NCBI RefSeq assembly: GCF_008831285.2
Contig: NC_045143.1
Location: forward strand, 15,525,151-15,589,150
DNA: 64,000 nt
Direction: 5' to 3'
Source: Nymphaea colorata
Taxonomy: Eukaryota; Streptophyta; Magnoliopsida; Nymphaeales; Nymphaeaceae
The notes under the pieces: model-generated
Seen by the model: only the letters and a program-made list of their open reading frames with translations
The model's database searches: none
What the model was told of the DNA's origin: nothing
Made by a program: the position numbers and the translations under genes
Shown: positions 47,263 through 61,500 of the stretch, in pieces
How positions within the stretch are numbered: position 1 is the first letter of the stretch
Layout of the letters: the number at the start of each line of letters is the position of its first letter

Positions 47263-47840
47263 TTGACAAAACTTGACAAAGGTTGACTAAATTAGACTAC
47301 ATCATTCGAACTAAACATGACCATCTAGAACAGAAGGATAGATGGCTGGACTTTCTTTCACTATTTTACATATTCCAGACTCATGCTTGGACCAAGGGCA
47401 AGGTACAAATGGGCATATGATTCCCAACATTATTAGACACGAGTGTATATTCCAAACAATTCTTTGGTATCTAGTTCACACTCCATAATGAATCCTTCGG
47501 ATTCAATTTTATAGGCATTTATGTTTGAGTCTACTCTCTATTGAACATGATAATGTACTTTGAGAATTTTTTGTATTCATGTGCATTGAATCATTGTTAG
47601 CATCTTGGGAGACATGTTGGAAGAGCATCCTTCTCTCTTGTCACTTGCATGAGGTTGTTCCGTTTTCCATTTTCAATCTTTTCTTTTGTAGGTTTTTTGT
47701 TTCTACCATAAAGAGAATGTCTACCTTGTGAGAAGAAAAATTGAAGACGTCAGAATTTGATATGATGAGAGATAATTTGCACAAATGATAAATTGAAGAA
47801 AATGACAATTTTCATTACATATTACAAGGAGAATGATATT
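46971..47840. repeat. Direct duplication of a ~290-bp segment
   Basis: The segment at about 46971-47262 (TTCCTCATACTCTAGATCAT ... CTTGGGAGACGTGTTGGA ... CATAAAGAGGATGTTTACCT ... ACAAGGAGAATGATATT) recurs with changes at about 47560-47840. It lies in the 5' gag region of the minus-strand gypsy relic. The middle, 47262-47560, holds a short GACAAAACTTGACAAA repeat (47246-47290). Confidence 0.75.
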
Positions 47841-48241
47841 AACATGACTTAACAAATGGGCAAATGCTTCCCACCATTGTTGGGTGTGGGTGTATATTCC
47901 AGACCATTCTTCAGTATCCAGTTCACACTCCACAATGGCTCCTTGTGATTCAATTTTGTAGGCATTTCATTGACGTTGCTAGAATTGTCTAATGCAATGC
48001 TTTGGATGATAGTCAACTATGACAAATGGTCCCAATAAAAGGTTTCCTCTAACTGGTTGCAAGTGTATCTAGACTTAGTGATTTGTCTATCAAAGAAGTC
48101 TCAAATGTTGATAGAATCGTCCACTTCATCCATGTTCCCACAGTAATGCTTCACACTAGATAACCGGCCATTGGTATCTAAAAAATGACATAATTATGGT
48201 CCCACATGCTTGTAGAACTATGACTGCAATGCGAAGATATA

Positions 48242-48664
48242 TCATCTTATTGAGACTGCATCCTCAATTAAGAATTTGGTCAATCCTCGATAAAGAAATG
48301 CCATGGCTGCCATTGCTATGGATCTTTGGTGGACTTTAACGTGCCTCCATTTTTTGAGGAGACGAGCTATATGACAGTCCATTACGTGCTCTTTGTTGTT
48401 GAAGAAGATGAAACCCATAGTGCAGGTTACCATGGAATTCTTGTATTTGTTAGTAGCACTTCTAGAAAGTGAAGCAGGATTGACATACTTTGAATATGTT
48501 TTGTCAAGTTCTTCTAACTTGAGGTACCAATGTCCATCTTTTTCTAGAAATGGCCAACTCCGTTTTCCCGTGAGTTTGCAAATCACTCCTAGAGTTTTGA
48601 CTTGACCTTGGTTGACGAGGAATCGGTCCTCTTGGATCACTTTTTGGCTCGGGCAAAAACCCAT
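48242..48664 (-). CDS. Unidentified 140-codon open frame, probably retrotransposon-derived
   Basis: This is the longest open frame between 35 and 58 kb. It begins MGFCPSQKVIQEDRFLVNQG and contains a WPFLEKDGHWYLKLEELDKT block and a C-terminal AMAAMAFLYRGLTKFLIEDA segment. I do not recognise the family. It is on the minus strand upstream of the minus-strand gag relic, a position in which some large plant gypsy elements (Ogre-like) carry an extra open frame before gag. It also vaguely recalls the transposon-borne plant mobile domain. Both are guesses. Antisense open frames over it are shadows. Confidence 0.35.
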   Translation of the reverse strand: MGFCPSQKVIQEDRFLVNQGQVKTLGVICKLTGKRSWPFLEKDGHWYLKLEELDKTYSKYVNPASLSRSATNKYKNSMVTCTMGFIFFNNKEHVMDCHIARLLKKWRHVKVHQRSIAMAAMAFLYRGLTKFLIEDAVSIR

Positions 48665-48699
48665 GATATCCGAGAATTGATCTTAAATGCATACAAGTA

Positions 48700-51320
48700 A
48701 GATGCCTGTAGGTATGGTCATGAAGAGTTCAAGTAATTGATGTCCGGCATTGTAAATAACATGTATATGATCCAAAAAGTCCTTACACGAATCATGATCG
48801 GTCCCACCGATCGTGCCATATGTTCTTCATCTTCATTATTCAAGCGGAGAGTTATGCAAAGTAGCAAATTTCAAATTGGTTTCTTAAAAATTTCAAGTGA
48901 AAGGGATCCACCCATTAGTACAAGGTCCAACCGTTCCTACCACCTTTAACATGGGTAATCAGATCAAGGACTAAGCACTTCTCATATGATAGATAAGGCA
49001 TTTGATTGATGCAAATCATATATGCTTGTGTATAAAAATTTAGATTTGAAATTGAAAGTTCATTACGAACTTGGTTTTGGACAAGAAAAATTTGCGTTTG
49101 TTTTTGGAAAATTAGAGTGAAGTTTGGGCAAGTTGTTTGGAAAATTAACTTGTTTTGAAAAACTATTTAAAAATTCAAATTATTTTGGAAAATTTGGTAA
49201 ATTTCTTTGGACAAAAATGAAAAATTCTTATTTTGGTTTGGACTTTAGACCATTGTTTTGGTTGAAAATATGTGCCTTTGAATTGAATTTCAAAATTGGC
49301 AATAGTGTTGGAATTCACTTCAAATAAATTGGGTTGTGTCTTTGATCCATGATTTGCAGATTTAATTGTTAATTTGACAATTGGGGTTGGGAATTTAGAT
49401 AGAAAATTGAGAATTTGGTCTGAAAAATTAGATTTGGTTTGGAAAATTGGTAATTATTTGAAAAATTTAGGATTTTGGAGATTGAGATCTAGTTCTTTGA
49501 TGTGAACTCAAGATTATCTCATGATTTTGGACTGGATATTTGAGATCAACTTATGATCAAGTTTTAGGAAAATATCATAAGTTCACTTAGAAAATTGATC
49601 AAATTTTGGACAAACTAGCTAAGTTATCTTAGCAAATGAATTAATTTTTCGAATCTCTTTTTGCCAAACCATGTGGTTAAAACCAAAAGATATAAATTTG
49701 ACTTCAAATGAGTGTTCGTTTTAGAAAAAATTTATAGAATTGTTTAAGTAAAACTTACTTTTTTGGTGAAATGAAGATTCCAAAATGTTAGAAAACATGA
49801 TGTTTTTAAATGTATTTTGGCCAAATTGGGTATAATGCATGTGTTTTCTTTTGAAAGTAGGTGAGATTTTTAAATTCTCATTGCAATATGACTTGGTTAC
49901 TTTTTGCAACTCAAATGTGGATCACTTAATTCCTAAAGAAGGTGCACGTGGTGCGATTTGATTGAGTTCATGTTGAATGCATGAAAAAAAATAAAACTAT
50001 ATGAGACATTAATTTTTTCCTTTCCCATAACCTCTCAACATTCATTCAATATAAACATTCACTTCATGATTCACATACAAAAGTAAAGATTGATTTTTAG
50101 TAATTAGAATGTAGGACATTCTCCTAATATGCTTAACATGATATTAAGCACAAAAGTTAGAGATGCAGTACACAGGCTTGAGACTTGAGATAAAATAATC
50201 AAAATAATGAAAAATATGAATATGATGTCAAAATCAATCTTTAAAATAGATTGGAGATGTGGATGGCATCCATTTTTGTCTCAAAATAGATATAAAATCA
50301 GATTTTATGTTGATTTAAATAGCTGAAAATTGAAAACATCGACTCTGAGAAAGTATGATTCTTTGAAAATGATGACATATCTTTGGAAATTTAATTAACT
50401 CTAAATAAGTTCAAGTTTTAAAATTAATAAGAGGAATGCACCTCTTGAGAACATGTTCCCGTTTGTGTTCATATACACGGGTTTTTGACTTGAGGTTTTA
50501 GAAAAATTTCTTTTTCTTAAACCGAATTTGATTTTAAGCTTTATATCAAGAAATTCGTCCATTACCTTAGAACATTAAAGCAAAGCATATTTGATTTCCT
50601 CTTTTGGAGATATGAACTGGATCTTTAAATATGATTTAGCAACCTTTTGAGATATTGGTTAATCCAATGAAAATATAAAAATTGGTAACTGAAATCAGCA
50701 ACTCTAAAAAATAATTTAGGGTGCCGATTTGAATAAAATTAAAATCTTCTTCTAGTTCTATAAAAGGGAGTTAATTCATGGCTGAAGCTACATTTCAAGA
50801 GTTTAACCTTTGATATTCAAAGCTAGATTTTATGAAATCAATGTTTGATTTCAGCAATATGCATGCATTTTTACACAAGTATTGCTGGAATAGGCAATGT
50901 TTTAAGTTGAAAATTTGAACTATCATGTAGTTTTGAACTATGAAGACCAAAATAAAAAGGTTTACAATATATATATATATATATAACTTGTCTCTTAAAA
51001 TAAGAAAATTGAAGAGGGACCAGTTTGCATATGAACCATGATGGTTTATAGCTGGGTTTTTTACGTACGAAAATTGAATACAAGTTTGTAATCTTCACCA
51101 CCACCCTAATCAATTGAATGCATGAATCAAAATGACTCAAGGCGAAAGAAATTGACAGAATACACAAGCTTGTTTGTCTATGATGTTGCCATGTAAGGTG
51201 GACCACATTCATGAGAATGCATCTGTCCCTAATAAAAAATGAAATTACATGTTGCAGCAAATATAAATCTCTCTCTCACCATAAAATTCTCTCATGGTGA
51301 GGAGTGAAAAATAGATTTAG
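48700..51320. other. No gene recognised, low-complexity retrotransposon-like sequence
   Basis: From about 49040 to 49480 the words TTTGGAAAATT and AAATTTGGT recur irregularly, as in untranslated gypsy regions. A TATAAAAGG box occurs at about 50760. Open frames here lack recognisable domains. Confidence 0.4.
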
Positions 51321-51329
51321 AGTGGCTGT

Positions 51330-53286
51330 TTTGAAAGGGGGGAAGAGTCCACTAAAATACCTGAGCTTAGCAAATTTGAAAACAGTGGTTGGGAATGAGA
51401 AAGAGAGAAAGGGAGAAGCATTAGATGACGGCTTCTTCTCCTCGGCTTCTTCTTCCCTTCTTCTTCTTCCTCTTGGATGCTCTTTGCTGCACTTGTCTAC
51501 ACTTGCTCTTGGATGCAACTAAGAGAAAGTGTTGGAAAGTCTTCAAATGGTTGTCCCCCACCCCAGTAATCAAGGTGGGTTTAAATAGATTTGACCATGA
51601 ATAGGGAAAGGGGGAGGTGGTTGTGCACCTTCAACCTTAATTCCCTCTTGGGCACGCCTAAGTCTTGGGGAATCTGCCCCCTTTTGGGTTAGTGAGTTGA
51701 AATAGGTCCAGACATGTGCCAGGCTGGAATTAAAGTTGATTTAAAATCTGGAGAATGGGCTGAGGTAGTTGCCACCTCTGCCAGCCTCCAATTTGGCCAA
51801 TCATTAAGAGAAACTTTGTTTCACATTGGCTTAACCCATAATACATGGATTTCTGATTTGACAAAGGAGGATTAAATGAGTTTTAATCCTATTAAATGAT
51901 TCCAACCAAGCACACCTAGCCCACATGCATGAGCTAGGTGTGCTGGGCTAGGTCTTTTCAGATGTGGTCCAGACCTAGTCAAGGCTAGTTTGAGTCAAGG
52001 TTTAGGTTTGTAAGAACATAGTTTGATTGAAAATCTTGAAAAAATGATCTTGGCTCAGGTTTTAGTTTTTGAAATTGAGCTTGCTAGGTTCGAACCTAGT
52101 AACTAAGCTCTAGAACTTATGAATTGCAATTTATTGCTTGACAATTCAAATGAATTTGAAAAGACTTTGAAATCTTGCGAAATTTGTTTTGAAAAGGACA
52201 TTTTTTGCCATAATTCAATTGAAAATGGTTTTGATAAAATCAAATTTTAATTTGAAATATTGATTTTCAAATTGGTATTTGATTTGTACGCTCGACAAAT
52301 TCAAATGCATACTTGATTTATATAGAATCGTAATTTCATGTTCTATGAATTCAAATTGAATGTGAAAGGACAAATTTATCTGAATTTGGTTAGATGTGAC
52401 CAATTGATCAAACTCAAAGCTCATTTGCAAGCTAATGTTGACTTGGTTTGAGTAAATTTGACGAATTTGAGCTTAGGAAGCATCTAGCTATGGTTCACTT
52501 GAGCTCATTTTTGAATTACACTTTGACTAGGTTTAGTCAAAGTAGACTTGATCTAGTCAGGGTCTATTCATGTCCAGTAGCTAGATCATGGGGTATACCT
52601 AACCTTTTGACTAGGTGTGACTAAGCTAAGCTCATGTCGATGAGTTTAGTGAATGTGGTGTCACTTCTGGGTGCACCAAATTTGAACCCACTTGCCTTAA
52701 GTGTGTTAGGTGAAGCCATGCTGACTTCCTTGGGACTGAAGCCCGCTCCTTAATTAGAGTTCTTTTTAATTAATGAAGAGAGAAAGACTTAGATTTCTCC
52801 TCTTCCCCATGAAATCATAATCATAATCAAATCTTCTTTTCATTGGTTATGATTAATTATTTTGAATTAGAGTAGATATTTTGAAAGAGATGGGGTTCAT
52901 GGCTTCTTGGTGAGCCCTTGGCTATGGAGGTTAGGGAGGCCAACATGTGAGTTCCACTTGGCTTTTGGATCCTAAACTAGATCTAATTTTTGGATTTGAA
53001 TCCAGATTTACATTTTGTAATTGGATATGGGTTCCAAATGACAACTGCAAAGGAATTTGAGTTTCAAACCCCAATTTAGATCTTTGAATACTAGATTAGG
53101 GTTTGGAATCGTAATACTGCAATGAGATTTGTATTACAAGTAACATTCATGATTTGATCCTAAATTGTGTTTGGATTTTAACATTCATTTGAAATTCAAG
53201 TTTTTCAAAGTTGTTTTGTGAAATTCTTTTGTAGGATTTTAAAACTGATTCCATCAATTGATATGAAAAAATTTCGGGTATTAACA
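51330..53286 (-). repeat. LTR-like sequence of a Ty3/gypsy element (minus orientation)
   Basis: Read on the minus strand it starts TGTTAATACCCGAAA at 53286, right after the RNase H relic, as a 3' LTR should. It carries a TATA-like CTATTTAAA at 51588-51580 followed by a plausible start region. The inner end near 51330 is a guess. The first bases resemble those of the plus-oriented LTR-like sequence at 39871. Confidence 0.45.
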
Positions 53287-53289
53287 ATA

Positions 53290-55240
53290 GACTTTTGAGA
53301 AATGTATTCAAAGACATATTGTATAAGGTGCACTTGCCATTTGGTGATTCTTTTCATGAGAAATGGCTGGTCTGGAATATATTTGAGAGCATTCAATTTT
53401 GAAACCACCTTTACTTCATATTGGAGCAAATATTGTCCTAACTTTTGACACATCCAAACAAGAGAAAGAATGTCTTTTCCATCATTGAATCTCTTTTCAT
53501 GTTTCATGAATGTTCTGCTCACATTGTAGATGTCGTGTTCAATCTTGTAGCCTTCTTTCTACTAAGGGAGATGTTTTCCATATGTAAAGCTGTTTATTAA
53601 AATATAAAGCAACAGGGGGCTTCCGAGGACTGATGGTTTCAAAACTGATGGGTTTAATAAATATTGTTTGATGCACTCAAATAATTCTTAACATTTCGGG
53701 CACTACTTGAATTTGACGCCCTTTTTAAGTAGCTGATTGAATGGTTTTAATCTAAGGGTGCGGTCTTAAAAAAATGGCTGATTGATTGTATTCTGCCTTA
53801 TAGACTACACCATTCTTTGTGATTGGTTGGCACTTGCATGTTGATGATGGGCTTGGGTTCATCTGCTTGGATGCATATGGCATTCGTCTTCTTAGTAAGA
53901 GCTTGTATGAAATCCAATGGGCTCTTGATGGGTTTGTTCTTGATGGCCATGACAACCATCTCTTCTTGTGTTCTATGCCTAATGTGGTCCTGAGGGTAAA
54001 ATTGGATTTATCTACCACAACAACTACATTTTTACTGTGGTCTTGGATCGATTTGGTGCATGAGGATTTCTAGAGTTGTCACTTTGACCAAAAAATATTG
54101 GTTAATGAAGTCCTATATTATATGCTTTAGTGTTCTATAATCTTCAGTGCTATGACCCAAGACATGATGGCACTTGCATAACAGATCTCTTATTTTCCCC
54201 TTCGTCTTTGAGGGAATTGACACATGACTTCTTCTCTCTTCTATTTAAGTGGAGTGAACTTTCTATTGCACATCTATCCTAGATTCTAGTCATTGTTCAC
54301 CTTGGACAATACCGACTTTTCCCTCTTATTCACTCTATAGCCCTTCTACTAGCTAGACAGGTTGGGTTGTGCATTGGAGGTAGAACTCCTTGTTGTGAAA
54401 CAGACATGGGCTTGTGTTTTCTTGATTTTCTATTGTCCTCTTTCTTGAAGTTATTACTGCATTAGTTCAAATCCAATTGGAGACAGCCATTTCTAATGGT
54501 TGTTCAATGCACTCAGCCTTCTTGGTTAGATTGTAAAAGTTCTTGTACTAATATTGTATGAGATGGTGGTGAATACCTAAAACTTTCCAACGATCATACT
54601 TAGATTGTGTACTTCTGGCATTGGAGTTCTGAATTTTAAACTAGAGGTTCACCACCTTTATAGGTATTTCCTCACAAATTCTTCAACCTCTTGACGAAGA
54701 TTAATGAGGGTATCCATGGTTTGTACAACTGAAAGATTTGGCTCATGCATCTAGATGAACGCATTGATCACTTCATCAAAGTCACTCATTTGTGTTGGGT
54801 CAATGGTCTCCAAGTACCATTGAGTGGCCTTCTCTTCTAGAATTTGTGAGAAACAAATGAATAGCACCTTGTTATTATTTCTAAACTTCCCAAATTCAGT
54901 GAAGAAAATTGACAAAGAAAGTATGAGGAACTTTCAGTTACCTTGAACATGCTAAATTTACATGGCAGCCCTTCAAAGTCTTCATCATCCTAACCTTCAC
55001 AGAAATCCTTCTTGGAATATGTTCTGTTTCTTTTGCTTTGTATATGTCCAATAGTCTTCTCCATTTCTTCTATCCTCGACTGTGTATGATCTGTCACATA
55101 TGCTATAGAGGTCTTTGGATCTTTACCCCCAGTTGATCCCTTAGATTTCTTGTTGCTAGGTCTGACCGTTGCTCCATTGTTCTCCTTCATCATCTATTCA
55201 ATCATTTTCTAAATGGCCAGCATGAGTGTAGGATTAACTG
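53290..55240 (-). mobile_element. Ty3/gypsy gag-pol relic (minus strand), internally deleted
   Basis: On the minus strand, the order is a lysine/serine-rich gag N-terminus (open frame 55193-54990), the gag core with a WYLETIDPTQMSDFDEVINA segment (about 54835-54760), a gag knuckle-like CKCHHVLGHSTEDYRTLKHI near 54190-54120, and then an RNase H piece (LSLVWMCQKLGQYLLQ and PDQPFLMKRITKWQVHLIQY) in the frame at 53522-53290. There is too little room (about 0.6 kb) for protease and reverse transcriptase, so pol is largely deleted. Multiple stops make it inactive. Confidence 0.7.
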
Positions 55241-58200
55241 TTGGATCATCCATCTCCTGAATCTATGGTTCTCTCTCTTCTTTGCCTTGGGAAATGGTGC
55301 AAGGAGCCATTGGAAATTCTTGCTACTAATTTTACTTAAAAGAGATATGTTTGTTCAAAAAAAGGTAGAAATGACATTGTTTTGGAAATAAGAAAAGAAG
55401 ATCATGCATTCATTGGAAAATTGGAGGAAAAACTAAAATATCATTAAACTATAAATGGTTTTACGACAAGACATGGGCTCAATGACACTAAAGAAAAGAG
55501 CAGGCAGTCTCCCACAACTCTATGTACACTCTAGATCTAGTAGCCTCTCTATACACATAAATCTCATTTCCCATAAATGACTAGCCTCTAATAGCTAGGC
55601 TACAAACACCTCGCCATGCTTTCCTATCCATGTCAAAGTCTGATATTATACCTAAACCTCCTCCAATGGTGTAGAAGTCCATCTACCACTTGGAAAACTG
55701 CATCATACACCGGTCTAGATGATACATGACAACAAAGAATGATCTCAAAAGAAAAATGTATGTCCTCTTATTGTGAAAAGATTAATGAGTCAATTGCTCC
55801 TTCTTGTAGAAATAGTACCAAATGATGTGTTCTTTATCGAACTCATCCAACATTTGCCGGTATGTACGTAATGAAGGAATTTTGTCGTTTATGGGGTTGA
55901 AGGCTCGACCCTCCTAGATGACTTGCCTATAGAACCCCTCCTATAGAAACCAGAGGCAATCCTCTTCATGTTAGAATCCTTCATGACGAATTGTGTGAGA
56001 CCTTTGTATAGAAAGACAAGACCAGCCATAACAAGTGAAAGACATTGGGTCAATGTTTCCCTTCATCCCAAACAGTTGGAGGATATGTAAGTCCATGGTA
56101 CCTTGTCTATTGTTGAAGGTGGTGAGCCCCTACTGTGCAAACAGTCATCACTTCCTTGGTCTTGTGCTACACCTTGGGTGATCTACCTCTCATCTCATTT
56201 GCAAAACCTCTGAAATGGGCATGGAAATCAACTAAACAAGTAAGGCAACAATTCCCTTGCCTCTTCAAGTCTCATCTCCTAATGCTTGTCAGCATGAATA
56301 GCAAGTCCTTGTAGTTGCAAGCTTTCAAATTAGTAATGTACTGCTCATCTGGCTATTGTCACCAGACCAAAGTCGTTTAGATGGTGGGGAAGATGTCTAT
56401 GAACTGCTCAAACCACTAAGGGCCCCAGCCTGATGTGAGCCCACTTGTGGGGATGGGCCTAGTGTATGCATCACTTTCAAGAATAGAATGGACAATGTTG
56501 CCTCAGGGAAATGTCCTGATCATGGTGACTGACAAAATGACATGGTGAGAGTCAAGACAAACCTAAAAATCATCACAAAATTGCAGATGACCTGACTAGT
56601 TGAAGTGACCGTGTCTGTAAAGGTCCGCCCAATACAAGGTTCAGACCTTGCACATGACAAGTCCATCCTTGACAGGTTGAGGAAAACTTAAGGGATGACA
56701 CAAAGACCGAACATCATGGATAGTTTTGACATAGGGAAGCAATGGCTCTTTTTGAAGTCCATGCCCAATTTTGATGGACATACTGTGCAAGGTGTTAATG
56801 AAATGTGATGCATGTAGAAGAAACAACATATAATTAGGCATAACATGCATTAAAATTCTCAAACAACACTCGTTGATGACATAGCTCTGTCATGCAATTA
56901 TTTGCAATCATCTTGGTCATCTAAACTAGACAGCTTGGGACATGAAACATTTAGGAGTTCCATATATCAAATATGCCTATATACTAAACATGAATTTTAG
57001 ATTATGTGGCACAAAATCTTGCAAATATGGTTATAAAGGTTATGGATCGTTGTTCTCCTTGATGACTGACCGATATACTAGGCCACTGCCTTAGTACCGG
57101 TGAGGGGAAGCCAAAACCCACCTCCAGTAGATTGGTTCATCCATTGAACTACTCAAGTTAATGCATACATGGAATATGCAATGACATGATGACCGAGACA
57201 TATATGTAAAGTGAGATTTTAGAATATGCAATCACATGCAAAATTAGCTGGCTCCAATACAATGTAGCCTAAGATGGGGGTTAAAATCCAAAAGAGACAC
57301 CAACATGGTTATCAAACAACTCATTTTTTGGGAAGGGTAATATGTAATCCTATATATATGTGAGCATGGATATGAAATGGCTTTTAAGACTTACGAAATT
57401 GAAACATTTTGTCTCATCTGACAATGACAACTCCCATCATAGTCACCACTTTCGTTTACATGTAAAATTTTCATTTGACACATAGGCCACATAAACTAAA
57501 CTTGTTTTCTTGTACTCGCCTCTATCTGCAAATGCATGATTTTGAGAGATGAGACCCAACCAATCAATATGAGGTCTGACCATTCCTAGAGCTTTTACCA
57601 AGGGTAATCAGACCAAAGGCTAGACTAAATATGCTGAATTTGGAATGACATAGGTTTGATCTCCAGAGTAGGACATGTGAACAAGAGAGATTTAAATAAT
57701 GATTTGTTCATGTCCAGTTCATCGTAGATCCATGCAAACCGATAAACTAAATCTAAGATGATACATGCAATCAAGATCATGTAGACTTGGAATCTACTCT
57801 CTATTGGGACTGAGGTGAAGGATGTGGATTTATCTTTTGGAGTATTGGATCCGACTCCAAATACTCATGATGTTAATTCAAGAATTTCGATGCATGTTTC
57901 CTGAATCATTAGTTCTAAGTTCGAAATGCAGGAGATATTGTAAAAATCCAAAATTGTTTTAATATGATATTGATGTGCAAAATTCATGATCCTTCAGTTT
58001 TTTATGATACCATCTTGATGAGACCAGACCGGAATGTGAACATCTTTGCCAATATTGCTAATAGAGAGGTGGTTCAATGCTTGACTTGACTGAAAAGATC
58101 CAACACTCTATCAAACATGCACATAACCAAAGGCTTTGGAAAGTTGACTTACCAGTCTCATTCCTCATACTAAACAGTCTATCATTAAAGACATGTTTGA

Positions 58201-58502
58201 CAAGTCCTCCTTCCAAGCTCTTAGTCCTATTCGCATTTATGGAACACTTTGGATGTCAACTAGAAGAGATGGAGTCTAGTTTTTGAACTGATTTGAAAAG
58301 AGGACAAGTGAACTTTGATGGATTAGAGCTTTAGATTAACAAGATTTAAGATCCTTGACTCGAGTTCACTTCTATTGAAATTCGCCAAGGGTTTGTGATC
58401 TGATATCAAAGTTTCAAGATCCAAAATTTAGTAATGTAGTTTATTGGATCTAGATTTGGAAGTAGTAAATCTGGATTACTAGACATAATTGGACTCATTA
58501 TC
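55241..58502. other. No gene recognised, probably retrotransposon flank
   Basis: Open frames here are short and I recognise no domain. The stretch lies upstream (minus strand) of the gypsy gag relic, where leader and 5' LTR would be expected, but I could not identify an LTR copy. The copia element begins abruptly at its right edge. Confidence 0.4.
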
Positions 58503-61500
58503 ATGGATTATTTGGGGCGTATTAAGGCCGTCGCAGACCAACTTGCTGCCTCAGGGAATAACATTTCTGATAAGGAAAAGGTGCAACAAACCTTGAATGG
58601 ACTTGGGCATGATTATCATGCTTTTATTACAGCTCTTGAGGTCCTTCCTGTTCTACCTTCATTCAACGAACTACAAGGTAAACTTCTCCAACATGAAATG
58701 AATATGAAAAGAGTCATTGAAAGGACTGATCAAGGGAACTCCCAAAATGTGTTGGCTATGAATGTAAAGTTTGGTAAGAGCCATGGGAACTCCAACCATG
58801 GTGGTCGTGGCATTCTACCAACACCACATAACCAAGGTATGTCTTCTTTGGATACTTCAAGAAAAATACCAATTTGTTTTCAGTGCAACAAGAAAGGACA
58901 CATGAAGGCACAATGTTGGTTTAATCCTCAAAATAAAAACAAAGGGGTAAGACATGATCATAAACAAGGAGGACAAAGTTCTAAATCCACCGCTGAAGAT
59001 ATGCAACAACTATTGATGACCGCATTCTCAAAGATGACTATAAAGCAAAATGAGCAGGGAGAATGGTTCTTGGATTCAGGTGCAGCTACCCATGTGACAG
59101 GAAATGCAAGTAAATTGACTAACTTATCCCCTCATTACGGTAGAAGTTGCATTATAACGGGTGATGGAAAATCTCATCCTATTACACATATTGGAAATGC
59201 ACATATTCCATTGTCATCCTCGTCTCTATCACTGTCTAATGTTGTTCTTCCTCCCAATATCAAAAAGAACATCATATCCATTTCTAAACTCATTGATGAT
59301 ACAAGCTCTTCTGTTGAATTCACACCTTCTTCTGTCTATGTCAATGACCTCCAAACGAAGAAAATGTTCGCTAGAGGGGAGCGTCAAGGGAATATGTACG
59401 TCCTCAAGGAATGTCTACCCAAGGATTCCTCCACTTTTGATATAGGATTGAAGACATTTTCTCTTTCTCATAATGCGTCATCAGTGCCAAGTTCTTGCCA
59501 TTTTCAATCAAAAGTAAGGGGCCCTAACCAATTTTTGGAGTCTGATTTGTGGCATAGTCGGCTAGGACACTGTGGTCGACATTTCATTGAAAAACTTGTC
59601 ACAGATAGTCTCATTCCAAGATCAAGTTTATCTCTTACTTCAAGTGTCAAAAAATGTTCAAGTTGTGGGCTTTGTAAGAGTCATGTTTTACCTTTCCATA
59701 ATATAAATCAAAGGGCTTCCAAACCTTTTGAAACTATTTTTTCTGATGTATGGGGGCCAGCCCCTATTGATTCCATGTCTGGGTCAAGATATTATATCTT
59801 ATTCATTGACTCTTACTCACGTTTCACCTGGATTTACTTCATGAAACACAAATCAGAAGTACCTCACATATTTCGAAACTTCTATGCCATGATTCAAACT
59901 AAATTTTCATCCAATGTGGTGCATTTTCAATGTGATGGAGGGGGAGAATATTTCTCGCTTGATTTTATTGAATTTCTACGTGAAAAAGGGATAACTAGAC
60001 AAATTTCCTGCCCTTACACACCACAACAAAATGGTGTAGTTGAGCGAAAACATCGACATGTAGTTGAAAGCGCCATGAGCATGATGCATGATACTAATGT
60101 GCCCATTTCCTTGTGGACTGAAGCCTTCCATACTGCTGTATACATAATAAATTGTTTGCCTATGACACTCTTGATGTCTAAATCGCCATATTTTACACTC
60201 TTAGGCAAACAACGTGATTACAAGAACTTGAAGATTTTTTGTTGTGTATGCTATGTTCACGTTGATGCTGCCTTGAGGAACAAGTTTCAAGACAAAGCTA
60301 TTCAATGTAGATTCGTTGGATATGCTGATGAATATAAAGGTTTTCGATGCTATGATCCAACAACTAAACGTATCAAAACTTCAAGAAATGTCATTTTTGA
60401 TGAACATAGTTTTGATAATACAAATGAAATGCCTATGACCATTGAATCTTATTATCCCTGGACCAGTACACAGTTATTCAATGCAGATCCTGTTATAGAA
60501 AATGATGTGCCTCAAAGTGAAGATTCAGAGAGAGCAATACAACTGTCGGATATGGCTCAAAGTGAAAATCAAGAAGATCCAACACAGTCATCAAGTCATC
60601 ACGAAAACAATAATGAAGAACAGAGCAACGATGCACATCGGTATTCGGGTCTTATCTACAGTCGACGACTAAGGGACATAGATGCTCACAGTGAAGAAGA
60701 CAACATGCCCCATCTTAGAAGATCCCAACGCATTCGTCATCCCATTCACAGGTGGGTTAGCTATGATTCTTTATCACTTGATTTTCAGTTATTCATGGCA
60801 AAAGTTGGCAAGGAGGAAGAACCTACTTCATTTGATCAAGCATCAAAATCACATCATTGGAGAAAGGCTATGAAAGAAAAAATGGATGCCTTGCATGAAT
60901 GTGGAACATGGGAGATCGTTCTGAGGCCACACGAAAAGAACGTAGTGGGCTCCAAATGGGTATACAAAATTAAATACAAACCTGACGGCAGCATAGAAAG
61001 ACACAAACCAAGGTTAGTAGCAAAAGGGTTTACACAACAATATGGAGAAGATTATGATGAGACATTCAGCCCTGTGATCAAAATAGGAACAATTCGCGTG
61101 ATTATATCATTGGTAGTTGAATATGGATGGAGACTACATCAAATGGACGTGAAGAATGCTTTTCTTCATGGTGATTTAAGGGAGGAAGTATATATGGAAC
61201 AACCTCCAGGATACACGAAAGGAGACTCTCATGCATGGGTTTGCAAACTAAGAAAATCTATTTATGGACTTAAACAGGCCTCATGTTCGTGGTTTGACAG
61301 TTTCTCTTGCAAGATTCAAGAATGTGGTTTTCGGAGATGTCCTCTAGATCACTCTCTTTTCATTTATCGAAAGAAAAACATATTTACTTTACTTCTTATA
61401 TATGTTGATGATATTGTTATCACATGCAATTCAGAAAAACACATAGAAGAAGCTAAAGTTTTGATGATGCAAAACTTCAAAATGAAAGAGCTTTATGATT

